A DNA stretch of 8,243 bases from Deltaproteobacteria bacterium (lineage in GTDB: Bacteria > Desulfobacterota > Desulfobacteria > Desulfobacterales > ETH-SRB1), in NCBI GenBank assembly GCA_030611115.1, contig JAUWQK010000053.1:1-8243 (forward strand), given 5' to 3'. The notes beneath the pieces are model-generated. The model saw only the letters and a list, made by a program, of their open reading frames with translations, was not told where the DNA came from and searched no databases. The first letter of the stretch is position 1, and every line of letters starts with the position of its first letter. This document shows positions 1 through 5,910 of the stretch, piece after piece. Position numbers and translations under genes: made by a program.

Positions 1-118
1 ATCATACGGCATCCAAGCGACATTTGGACCTTTTGGGTCTCATATTTCGTCTCAATTCACCGAACGTTTCCATGGTAAAGGAAAATGTCACTCAAAAATG
101 AGGCGTCGGGAATTGCTG
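1..118. other. Unassigned sequence abutting the broken envC-like gene; possible end of an inserted element or rearrangement junction
   Basis: Read on the minus strand, the envC-like reading frame follows its family up to Trp-Phe-Lys-Gly (the Gly codon is at 119-121). It then runs through eight unrelated residues to a TGA at 92-94. None of the three minus-strand frames in 1-118 that I checked restores the expected remainder of a LytM domain (Tyr-Gly-Asn, a Asp-His-Gly strand, Tyr-x-His). Similarity therefore stops abruptly, as expected for an insertion, deletion or inversion breakpoint rather than a point frameshift. Two plus-strand frames are open for 34-44 codons but show no recognisable domain. 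The minus-strand text gtgacattttcctttacc resembles the ends of some IS families (IS21-like elements come to mind), but this is from memory and weak. Confidence 0.4.
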
Positions 119-1114
119 ACCTTTAAACCAGCTTGAATAAATTATCAGTCCATCACATACGGCATGTATCGGCTCTCCTCTGTCAGCTTTAATATCAATG
201 CCGCTCCTGAAATTTTTTACATTGAATTTTGTATTTTTATAAGGACCGAAAAATGAAATAATTTTACCTTTGACGGGCATATTAAGCAACCCTTTAAATG
301 AGGTAAAGTCTTTTGTTTTTATTTTTTCAACTTGTTTAAACTGCTTAAATTCAATACTTAAAGCTTTCATGGTTTGATCAAGCTCATTTGCACTGTTTTT
401 TAAGGATTCAATGGCGGCTATTCCAAGGGATTTTTTATTTCGAATATCGGCAAGGAGCTTAGAGCGTTTTTCTTTTTCAAGAGATATAATATTAATTTGC
501 TTAATTAATTCCTGTTCGAGATTGATCTTTTCCTTTTTTTTGTTATTCATAATGTCCAGCAGGTTTTTAACTTTCGCCTTATTTTCAATTAGTTTTTTCT
601 GCTTGTCTTCGTCACGGGCAAGAATTCTCTCCAAAGCCTTTTCACGCTGAAAAATTTCAAACATTGATTCTGCCGAGGCTAAAACATTTATCTTGCCAAG
701 CCAGTATAGTTTATAAAGAGCAACCAATCGTTTTGATATATATGCCTCATTAGTTTTAATTTTTTCTACTAAGTCAATATATGACATAGTGGTTTCCTTT
801 ATCTTTTTTTCAATGCCGGCTATTTCTTTTCTTATTGCTGAAACACTTTTTCTTGCTTTGTTCAAAGCAAAATCCGCATCATTCAATCTGGTTAAAGTAT
901 TTTTTTCTTTTATAGTAAATGTCTTAAGCTCAGACTTTTGTTGTTCAATTTTGCGGTTGATATTCGCCGCTTTTTTTTTAAAATCCTCAATGGTTAAATG
1001 TTTTGCTTCTTCATTGGAATTTGAACAATAAATTTCAGGAGGATAAAAAGCAGTTATGATAACGGCGGCGGTAAGTATTAAGCTTTTAAGAATTGTTTTA
1101 GAGAAATATAACAT
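92..1114 (-). CDS. envC: EnvC-like murein hydrolase activator (coiled coil plus LytM/M23 domain), C-terminally truncated
   Basis: This is a periplasmic activator of septal peptidoglycan amidases, recruited by FtsEX. A hydrophobic N-terminal signal segment (about residues 6-25) is followed by a long Lys/Glu-rich coiled coil (about 40-265), then the start of a LytM/M23 fold (about 275-332, PVKGKIISFFGP...SGIDIKADRGEPIHAV). Where catalytic M23 enzymes have His before x-G-I-D, this protein has Arg (FRSGID), although the Asp is kept; this fits a non-catalytic EnvC-type activator. The frame leaves the family at WFKG and stops eight residues later, so roughly the last 65-70 residues of a normal LytM domain, including the HxH strand, are missing. 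I prefer the ATG at 1114, since the longer reading uses a TTG at 1123. The start lies 37 bases inside the end of ftsX, indicating translational coupling. The gene is last in the tolC-ftsE-ftsX-envC operon. Family is secure; whether the product works is doubtful. Confidence 0.85.
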   Translation of the reverse strand: MLYFSKTILKSLILTAAVIITAFYPPEIYCSNSNEEAKHLTIEDFKKKAANINRKIEQQKSELKTFTIKEKNTLTRLNDADFALNKARKSVSAIRKEIAGIEKKIKETTMSYIDLVEKIKTNEAYISKRLVALYKLYWLGKINVLASAESMFEIFQREKALERILARDEDKQKKLIENKAKVKNLLDIMNNKKKEKINLEQELIKQINIISLEKEKRSKLLADIRNKKSLGIAAIESLKNSANELDQTMKALSIEFKQFKQVEKIKTKDFTSFKGLLNMPVKGKIISFFGPYKNTKFNVKNFRSGIDIKADRGEPIHAVCDGLIIYSSWFKGQQFPTPHF

Positions 1115-1956
1115 CCCAACCAACCTACAAACATGCTACACAGTATTATTCCACAGTAAAATTCAGGAGATAGAAATTTTATATTAAGAAGTTCATATTT
1201 GAAACTATGCTCAACATTTGAGTCTATTAACTTGAAAGTGATAAAAAGAATCGCAATGCCTATAATTCCTCCAAGTGTTCCCTGTATAATACTTTCGATG
1301 TAAAAAGGACCCCTGATGAATTTTTCCGAGGCTCCGACAAGCCTCATTATTTCAATTTCTTCGCGTCTTGTATAGATTACAAGCCGAATAGTATTGGCCA
1401 CGATAAATACAGCAGCCATAAAGAATATGCCGCCCATTGCATATCCTGCCAGCCTGAAGAGATCAAAAATATTCGTAAATCGCTCTAACCATTTCTGACC
1501 ATATTCTACGTCTTCAATTGAGGGCAGCGATTCAATTTTTATCGCTATTTCCTCAACTTTTTCGCCACGTTGTGATGACGCTATCATGCAGATTTCAAAT
1601 GCATCAGGAAGCGGGTTTTCGTTTAAATTCATCAAAATTGAAGATTGCCGTTTCATCTGTTCTTTAAGTCTTTTAAAGGCTTCTTCTTTTGATATAAAGT
1701 TTACATTCTGGACTCCGTATATCCCTTGAATTTCGCGTTTTATAGCAGGGAAGTTTTTTTGACTTATGCCGGGTTTAAGGTATGCCATTATTCTTACACC
1801 CTTTTCCCAGTAATTCATTACGTTGTTTGCATTTGTAAAAAAGAGAGCAAAAGCGCTGACGATCAGGATAGACAGGGCTATTGTAATTATAGTAACAGCA
1901 CTGAGGAAACCGTTATCCTTAATATCCTGTACAGCTCTATGATAATAAGTGGCCAT
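1078..1956 (-). CDS. ftsX: Cell division ABC transporter permease-like subunit FtsX
   Basis: FtsX is the inner-membrane partner of FtsE; its periplasmic loop binds EnvC and passes on the ATP-driven conformational change that activates amidases at the septum. The 292-residue length is typical. One membrane helix lies near 18-40, followed by a periplasmic domain (about 45-165) with the family pattern RIMAYLKPG and an SLPSIEDVEYGQKW-type stretch. Three more helices lie near 170-192, 222-243 and 267-287. The cytoplasmic signature REEIEIMRLVGAS (198-210) is diagnostic of FtsX. The upstream frame hits a stop within the repeat-rich spacer, so the ATG at 1956 is the only reasonable start. No Shine-Dalgarno sequence is visible before it (gcttacataaattct). 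The gene overlaps envC but is separated from ftsE by 279 bases, which is odd because ftsE and ftsX normally touch or overlap. Confidence 0.95.
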   Translation of the reverse strand: MATYYHRAVQDIKDNGFLSAVTIITIALSILIVSAFALFFTNANNVMNYWEKGVRIMAYLKPGISQKNFPAIKREIQGIYGVQNVNFISKEEAFKRLKEQMKRQSSILMNLNENPLPDAFEICMIASSQRGEKVEEIAIKIESLPSIEDVEYGQKWLERFTNIFDLFRLAGYAMGGIFFMAAVFIVANTIRLVIYTRREEIEIMRLVGASEKFIRGPFYIESIIQGTLGGIIGIAILFITFKLIDSNVEHSFKYELLNIKFLSPEFYCGIILCSMFVGWLGCYISLKQFLKA

Positions 1957-1978
1957 AGAATTTATGTAAGCGTTCGCA

Positions 1979-2147
1979 GGTTCAAAGGTTCACGGTTCAC
2001 GGTTCACAGTTGGTTGCCTTGATATCTTCATATTCCTTGAGATAGTTGACCTGCCCGCTTGTGCCTTAATTTCCACCGCTACGAGGTAGTGTTTGCTACC
2101 GTTCAATCTTCATCGCTCTCTAACCTTGAACCCTTGAACCGTGAACC
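1979..2147. repeat. Inverted-repeat element built of GGTTCAC/GGTTCAA words between ftsE and ftsX
   Basis: The left arm (1979-2007) reads as repeated ggttcaaa/ggttcacg words. The right arm (2122-2147) carries the same words inverted (ccttgaacccttgaacc, then gtgaacc). They bracket a core of about 114 bases (2008-2121) of different composition, which contains a small stem-loop (GGTAG at 2085-2089 with CTACC at 2096-2100). On the minus strand the core includes ATGAAGATTGAACGG followed at once by TAG, so it codes for nothing of length. The arms could fold into a long cruciform or RNA hairpin in the ftsE-ftsX transcript. I infer a small non-autonomous repeat element. Confidence 0.7.
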
Positions 2148-2172
2148 TGATTAGTTTCTTTATATTTTGATC

Positions 2173-2205
2173 AACCGTTAACTGCAAACTGTTAACCGTA
2201 AACGG
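2173..2205. repeat. GTTAACNG-type word repeat in the ftsE-ftsX spacer
   Basis: A second low-complexity patch in the same spacer, with the words aaccgttaactg, aactgttaaccg and taaacgg in succession. GTTAAC itself is palindromic, so the patch has internal dyad symmetry. A related ccctgaaccctg direct repeat lies at 2221-2232, against the ftsE stop codon. These are probably remnants of the same kind of word-repeat element as at 1979-2147, with a different word. Confidence 0.5.
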
Positions 2206-2235
2206 GTACGTTTCTTATAACCCTGAACCCTGTTT

Positions 2236-2925
2236 TTATATCGGTGTCGGTCCAAGCAGACGTCCCTGTTTAAGGTATAATATTCGTCCCCCTGCTTTGC
2301 GGATAAGTTCTTTATCATGGGTTGCAATAATGACAGTGCCTCCATGTGTGTGAAAACCTTTAAGAAGGTTGAGTATGATGTCGGCTGAATCCGAATCCAG
2401 GCTTCCTGTAGGCTCGTCGGCTAATATTATTTTAGGCACCCCCACGACAGCTCTTGCGACCGCTACTCTTTGCTGTTCTCCGCCTGACAAGCTGTGTGGA
2501 AGGGCATTAAATCTTTGCTCTATTCCAACAGTTCGCAAAACACTTCTTACCTTTTTTTCAATAAAGTTCCTTTTTTTCCCCGATGCCTCAAGAACAAGAG
2601 CAACATTATCGAATACACTTTTTGTGGATATCAGTTTATAATCCTGAAAAATAATACCGAATTTTCTTCTCAGAAAGGGGATTCTTTTCCTGGAGATCCT
2701 CGACAGATTCATTCCATCTACGAGAACCTGTCCTTCTGATACCGGTTCTCCAAGGTAAAGAAGTCTTAATAAGGTTGATTTGCCGGCTCCGCTTGGGCCG
2801 CTGATAAAAAGAAATTCGTTTTTGGAGACATTAAGGCTAATGTCAACAAGAGCTTTCTTTGAGCCATAATACTTATGAACATGGAACATCTGGATTATTG
2901 AACCTTTATCTTCACCATCAATCAT
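2236..2925 (-). CDS. ftsE: Cell division ATP-binding protein FtsE
   Basis: This is the cytoplasmic ABC ATPase that pairs with FtsX and drives EnvC-dependent amidase activation and divisome function. At 229 residues it has a complete nucleotide-binding domain: Walker A GPSGAGKST (43-51), Q-loop Gln94 in FQDYKL, signature LSGGEQQR (146-153), Walker B IILADEP (166-172), D-loop SLD (175-177) and H-loop His203 (ATHD). The Q-loop text FGIIFQDYKL is characteristic of FtsE. The start at 2925 overlaps the tolC-like stop codon as ATGA and is preceded by a good ribosome site (caggaagtt), so translation is coupled to the upstream gene. This start gives about 10 extra N-terminal residues relative to usual FtsE; Met13 (MFHVHKYYG) is an alternative. 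Downstream, a 279-base repeat-bearing spacer separates it from ftsX. Confidence 0.96.
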   Translation of the reverse strand: MIDGEDKGSIIQMFHVHKYYGSKKALVDISLNVSKNEFLFISGPSGAGKSTLLRLLYLGEPVSEGQVLVDGMNLSRISRKRIPFLRRKFGIIFQDYKLISTKSVFDNVALVLEASGKKRNFIEKKVRSVLRTVGIEQRFNALPHSLSGGEQQRVAVARAVVGVPKIILADEPTGSLDSDSADIILNLLKGFHTHGGTVIIATHDKELIRKAGGRILYLKQGRLLGPTPI

Positions 2926-4238
2926 TCCATAACTTCCTGTCCTATAGCCTTATATATAGAGGCCTTTGCAATTTTAAAGTCGTACAACGCCTTATAGTAA
3001 TTAGTCATAGTTCTTGAAAGAAGCGTCTGAGCATCCAGAACATCTGTAGAAGTAGCACTTCCTTCTTTATAGAATTCTTTGTTTATCCTGAAGTTTTCTT
3101 TTGCCTGCTCGATTGCTTTTTTTACCGTGGTTATATTTTTTTCAGATTCCAGGGTATTAAGGTATGCTTGTTTTACTTCTATGCGAATATTGTCTAAAAT
3201 TTCAGTTTTTTGGTATTGTGCCTGAGAAAGGCGGCTCTGTTTTTCTTTAACTTCATAGATGGACCTGCCCCACTCCCAGAAATCCCATGATGCGACAGCA
3301 GTTATGCTCCAGCCTTCGGGGTCGTATATATAATCGCCTCCGTCAACGTCCCATTCTGTCCCGCGTTTGAAATAGCTGCCCTCAAGGTTTATTGATGGAT
3401 AATAATCTTTTTGTGCAAGTTTTACTTTTTTTTCAGCAATTTCGATTTCCAGGTCAGCAATTTTTAATTCAAGACGGTTTTTTTTTGCCATTTTAAAGCA
3501 GTAATCAATATCATGTCCAAAAGTAGTATAGCTGAGAACATCTTCAAGTTTGACAGATTCATTTATTGGCCTGCGGAGAAGGACGTTAAAATTTGATTTA
3601 GCTATTTCCAGATTGTTTTGAGCAGTAATAAGTTCCTGCCTGGCGTTGGCAAGCTCGACCTTTGCCTGCAGCAAATCATTTAAAGGCGTCATGCCGACTT
3701 CGTAAAAGTTTTTTGCAACCTCTTTTTGCGCCGTTATTTGTGTTACTGTATCCTGAGAAATTTTCAGAAACTTTTGTGCCTTTAAAAGGGAGAAAAACAT
3801 TTTTTTTGCTTCAAATATTATTTCCAGTCTTTTAAGATTTTCATTAATCTTTGCAGCATCAAGACCAAGTTTTGCGATTTTGTACTGGTTCAGTAATGAG
3901 AATCCTGTAAAAATAGGCTGAGTGACTTTGGAAATAAGGGTATATTCTTCTTGTGAGCCCGCTACTATAGTGCCCAGAGTTGCTTCTTCGTCTATATATT
4001 CGTATTGATAAGTTGCATTGAAAGTCGGGAGAAAATTTGTCTTTTGTTTTTTTTCAACGGCAAGGGCCGCATTTGCTTCTTCTTTGCTTATCTTTAGAGA
4101 GATATTGGCCTTTAATGCCGTTTCTACGGCATGTTTAAGAGTAAAGGTTTCGGAGGGTTCTTCTACAGCATGGGAGAGGGGGGAACCCAGGAAATGTATA
4201 AAAATAAATATAGATAAAGGCAGAATATATGTTTTCAT
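2922..4238 (-). CDS. TolC-family outer membrane channel (OEP family)
   Basis: This is an outer-membrane efflux/secretion channel that would form a trimeric barrel with a periplasmic helical tunnel. The 438 residues begin with a signal peptide (MKTYILPLSIFIFIHFLG, likely cleaved after Ser-His-Ala at 22-24), followed by two OEP repeats at about 32-222 and 243-433. The halves are internally similar: NFYEVGMTPLNDLLQAK (177-193) matches EFYKEGSATSTDVLDAQ (388-404), the typical EGxxxxxDLLxAQ motif of this family. Aromatic-rich strands such as ATYQYEY and WDFWEWG fit barrel segments. No adaptor (HlyD/MFP) or inner-membrane pump gene is adjacent; instead the gene is the first of an operon with ftsE (4-base overlap), ftsX and envC. 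No obvious Shine-Dalgarno sequence precedes the ATG. Specific function unknown: it could serve export, or have a link to division. Confidence 0.92.
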   Translation of the reverse strand: MKTYILPLSIFIFIHFLGSPLSHAVEEPSETFTLKHAVETALKANISLKISKEEANAALAVEKKQKTNFLPTFNATYQYEYIDEEATLGTIVAGSQEEYTLISKVTQPIFTGFSLLNQYKIAKLGLDAAKINENLKRLEIIFEAKKMFFSLLKAQKFLKISQDTVTQITAQKEVAKNFYEVGMTPLNDLLQAKVELANARQELITAQNNLEIAKSNFNVLLRRPINESVKLEDVLSYTTFGHDIDYCFKMAKKNRLELKIADLEIEIAEKKVKLAQKDYYPSINLEGSYFKRGTEWDVDGGDYIYDPEGWSITAVASWDFWEWGRSIYEVKEKQSRLSQAQYQKTEILDNIRIEVKQAYLNTLESEKNITTVKKAIEQAKENFRINKEFYKEGSATSTDVLDAQTLLSRTMTNYYKALYDFKIAKASIYKAIGQEVME

Positions 4239-4251
4239 AGTGTTTTTGGAT

Positions 4252-4280
4252 TGACCGTTTTAATTTTTAGTGATAGTTAA
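4252..4280 (+). promoter_or_regulatory. Weak candidate promoter for the pyrE leader
   Basis: TTGACC (4252-4257) is a good -35 match. After a 17-base spacer comes TAGTTA, only a weak -10. Transcription from here would run through the two hairpins at 4293-4382 into pyrE. The placement is suggested mainly by the need for a promoter upstream of the terminator-like structure. Confidence 0.25.
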
Positions 4281-4292
4281 ATTTTTGAGTTC

Positions 4293-4320
4293 AAGGAGTG
4301 CCGGCTCTCCGGTTTTCCTT
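4293..4320 (+). other. Leader hairpin upstream of the pyrE terminator
   Basis: AAGGA (4293-4297) can pair with TCCTT (4316-4320), with a further GC-rich palindromic inner part (gccggctctccgg). It sits just ahead of the terminator-like stem and could be part of the same leader fold. I could not find a convincing leader peptide. Confidence 0.3.
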
Positions 4321-4327
4321 GCTTTGA

Positions 4328-4382
4328 GCCTCCACTGATTCCCATTAATAAGCTTCTTCCATTTCGGTGGAGGCTTTTTTTT
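4328..4382 (+). terminator. Terminator-like stem with T8 tract upstream of pyrE: possible attenuator or end of a small RNA
   Basis: GCCTCCAC (4328-4335) is perfectly complementary to GTGGAGGC (4367-4374), which is followed directly by eight T (4375-4382). This is the order of a plus-strand intrinsic terminator, although the loop of about 31 bases is long. No plus-strand gene precedes it, since the upstream gene is divergent. It lies 51 bases before the pyrE ATG. It is therefore either a transcription attenuator in the pyrE 5' leader or the end of a short RNA made in the 195-base gap. Confidence 0.55.
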
Positions 4383-4433
4383 ATCTGATTATTGCTTTAA
4401 AATCAACAATTTCTTTCCGAAGGGGTTTAGTTA

Positions 4434-5000
4434 ATGAAGCAAGAACTAATTAAGATGATTTGCCAAAAGTCTTTTAAATACAGTGATGAACCAATTTTCA
4501 AGCTTGTTTCGGGCAAGATGAGCCGCTTATATGTTAATTGCAAACCTGTCATATTAAACCCCAGAGGTATGTTTCTTGTCGGCCACCTCGTATATGAAGC
4601 TATAAAGGACTCAGATGTTGACGGAATCGGCGGTCTTACATTCGGCGCTGATCCTATTTCTATTGCAACAGCTTTTACTTCCGGATTAAAAGGGAACCCA
4701 ATAAATGCTTTTTCAATAAGAAAAAACCGGAAGGACCACGGCATTGTCAGATGGATAGAGGGCGACATAAAGCCAGGGGACCGTGTTGTGATTATAGACG
4801 ACGTAGCGACAACCGGAGGTTCTACCATTAAAGCTGTCGAGAGAGCGCGTTCAGAAGGGCTGGACGTAGTAAAGGCGGTAATTCTGGTAGATCGTCAGGA
4901 AGGCGGCCTGGAAAATATCCGCAAACAAGTTGATGATGTATCTGCAATTGTTACAAGAGATGAACTTATTAAACAATGGAATTCAGGTCAGATTAAATAG
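4434..5000 (+). CDS. pyrE: Orotate phosphoribosyltransferase
   Basis: PyrE converts orotate and PRPP to orotidine 5'-phosphate in de novo UMP synthesis, in the cytoplasm. The 188-residue length is normal for the short bacterial form. The PRPP-binding signature [13 protein letters not shown] is at 119-131, and the flexible catalytic loop RKNRKDHG at 96-103 has the expected Arg/Lys/His residues. GLTFGADPI (67-75) matches the conserved phosphate-binding stretch after the first strand. The ATG is preceded by AAGGGG (4420-4425) at good spacing. The gene stands alone, divergent from the tolC-ftsEX operon and convergent with queD. Its leader has a terminator-like hairpin that may control expression. 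Its TAG stop lies inside the left arm of the inverted repeat described at 4997-5276, so its 3' end may have been reset by that element. Confidence 0.97.
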   Translation: MKQELIKMICQKSFKYSDEPIFKLVSGKMSRLYVNCKPVILNPRGMFLVGHLVYEAIKDSDVDGIGGLTFGADPISIATAFTSGLKGNPINAFSIRKNRKDHGIVRWIEGDIKPGDRVVIIDDVATTGGSTIKAVERARSEGLDVVKAVILVDRQEGGLENIRKQVDDVSAIVTRDELIKQWNSGQIK

Positions 5001-5276
5001 ATTTTCACATAAATTAATTTCACAAGGCTAGTATCTTGTCATGCGTGAAATATCGTATCAGGCACTCGTCATTCCCACGAAGGTGGGAATCCATTCCCCG
5101 ATCAGGTCGAGGACAAGCATTTCTGGCTGCTTCGGCGCTTCTGGATTCCCGCTTCCGCGGGAATGACGGTCATCTTTGCGACATTATATAGATGACAGGA
5201 CACTAGAAGGAGGAGGGCGTATGAGTTATACGTCGACGACTGATAACGCAGTGAAATTAATTATGTGAAAATCTAT
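4997..5276. repeat. Outer inverted repeat spanning the pyrE and queD 3' ends
   Basis: The left arm 4997-5023 (atagattttcacataaa then ttaatttcac) is the reverse complement of the right arm 5251-5276, apart from one A/T of length difference: 26 of 27 positions. The left arm contains the pyrE stop codon, and the right arm encodes the last residues and stop codon of queD. The 179-bp element at 5028-5206 is nested inside. Without that element and one copy of its flanking AAGG, the structure would be a 26-bp stem with a 44-base loop. Such a stem between convergent genes could act as a bidirectional terminator, or it may be a transposed palindromic element. No target duplication was found for the outer arms. 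Confidence 0.75.
5028..5206. mobile_element. MITE-like element with CTAGT-TC-TGTCAT termini and CGTCATTCCC core, complete copy
   Basis: Left end CTAGTATCTTGTCAT and inverted right end CTAGTGTCCTGTCAT match at 13 of 15 positions. Within lie two palindromic halves (attcccacgaaggtgggaat and attcccgcttccgcgggaat) in inverted order, around a middle of about 50 bases. The 179-bp element has no coding capacity. AAGG directly precedes it (5024-5027) and directly follows it (5207-5210), a candidate 4-bp target duplication. The copy at 8189 shares 51 of the first 55 bases. It is probably mobilised in trans by an unidentified transposase. Confidence 0.8.
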
Positions 5277-5637
5277 AGGTAGCGCATGCATCTTCTGACT
5301 CCCAGGCTGTGACACGTGCAACTTTAATATTATCATGGCTGATAATTTTTTTCTTAAGTTCATGTGCTATATAATAGGCAATGTTTTCTGAAGATGGGTT
5401 GTCGTTGCGAAAGAGATCAAGTTCGTTAAGAAATTTATGGTCAAGCTTTTCTATAATTTCAGACAGATAACCCTTAAGTTTCCCGAAATCAATTAATACG
5501 CCGGCATCAGTTAAGATTTCTCCTGCAACACAGACTTCAATCTTCCAGTTGTGTCCATGCATGTTCTCACATTTTTTTGCCACCATCTTAAGTTGGTGGG
5601 CTGCGGCAAAATGTGTAATGATTTTTAATTCAAACAT
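5257..5637 (-). CDS. queD: 6-carboxy-5,6,7,8-tetrahydropterin synthase family protein (QueD/PTPS)
   Basis: QueD makes 6-carboxytetrahydropterin from dihydroneopterin triphosphate on the route to preQ0 and queuosine in tRNA. The 126 residues carry the zinc ligands His14 (AAAH), His27 and His29 (MHGHNW). The catalytic Cys23 lies in the C-x3-H-x-H arrangement of QueD. Also present are the Asp66-His67 pair (LDHKFLN), the PSSEN turn (81-85, usually PTxEN) and Glu113 (WESEDACATY), which binds the pterin. The start at 5637 gives the usual N-terminus MFELKI; the upstream ribosome site is weak. No other queuosine genes are nearby. After the conserved CATY the protein ends with RFSHN, encoded by the right arm of the 4997-5276 inverted repeat, so this tail is probably acquired. 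A related pterin-synthase role cannot be fully excluded. Confidence 0.93.
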   Translation of the reverse strand: MFELKIITHFAAAHQLKMVAKKCENMHGHNWKIEVCVAGEILTDAGVLIDFGKLKGYLSEIIEKLDHKFLNELDLFRNDNPSSENIAYYIAHELKKKIISHDNIKVARVTAWESEDACATYRFSHN

Positions 5638-5653
5638 ATTTCTTTTTTTAATA

Positions 5654-5896
5654 GTTTACCACGGATTTTCACGGAATTACACTGAATTATCGTAACTATT
5701 CAGGTTGTTAGATTCAGGGTTTGTAACTTCTCAATAAGTTCTGCCAACTTTTTAAAAATTTTTATCGTCATTCTCGCGAAGGCGGGAATCCAGTGCTTTT
5801 TCGGATTTTCTGGATTCCCGTTTTCACGGGAATGACGTTTGGTGTCAGAACTTATTGAGAAGTTACCACGGTTTTCTGTGTCGTTCCGTGGCAAAC
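5654..5896. repeat. Outer CCACGG-word inverted repeat between queD and dnaJ
   Basis: GTTTACCACGGA (5654-5665) and TCCGTGGCAAAC (5885-5896) are inverted copies with one mismatch. CACGGA words recur inside (5660-5665, 5670-5675), and ccacgg appears again at 5866-5871. The 144-bp element at 5723-5866 lies inside, so this looks like an older word-repeat element interrupted by a younger insertion. Confidence 0.5.
5723..5866. mobile_element. MITE-like element with perfect 21-bp terminal inverted repeats and CGTCATTC core
   Basis: The first 21 bases (5723-5743, beginning GTAACTTCTCAATAAG) are exactly the reverse complement of the last 21 (5846-5866). The centre, 5766-5837, runs from cgtcattctcgcgaaggcgg to cacgggaatgacg and has the same paired-palindrome core as the 5028-5206 element. 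The outer ends, however, are unrelated to that element's CTAGT ends. The element is 144 bp and non-coding; the minus-strand open frame across it (5700-5894) is a by-product of the repeat. No convincing target duplication is visible. Confidence 0.75.
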
Positions 5897-5910
5897 TTTT
5901 CTACCTGTGC

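Noticed and set aside
1726..2022. Plus-strand 98-codon frame spanning the ftsX start and spacer
   Set aside because: It is antisense to ftsX and runs into the GGTTCA repeat; no recognisable protein.
4427..4828. Minus-strand 133-codon open frame opposite pyrE
   Set aside because: It is wholly antisense to a well-supported pyrE and shows no family motif; a shadow frame.
5028..5206. Possible CRISPR-like array because of recurring palindromic halves
   Set aside because: There are only two inverted halves and no regular spacers; terminal inverted repeats and a candidate target duplication fit a MITE better.
5700..5894. Minus-strand 64-codon open frame containing HWIPAFARMT
   Set aside because: It is a translation of the palindromic MITE core and its termini, with no domain and no ribosome site; it is a repeat by-product.
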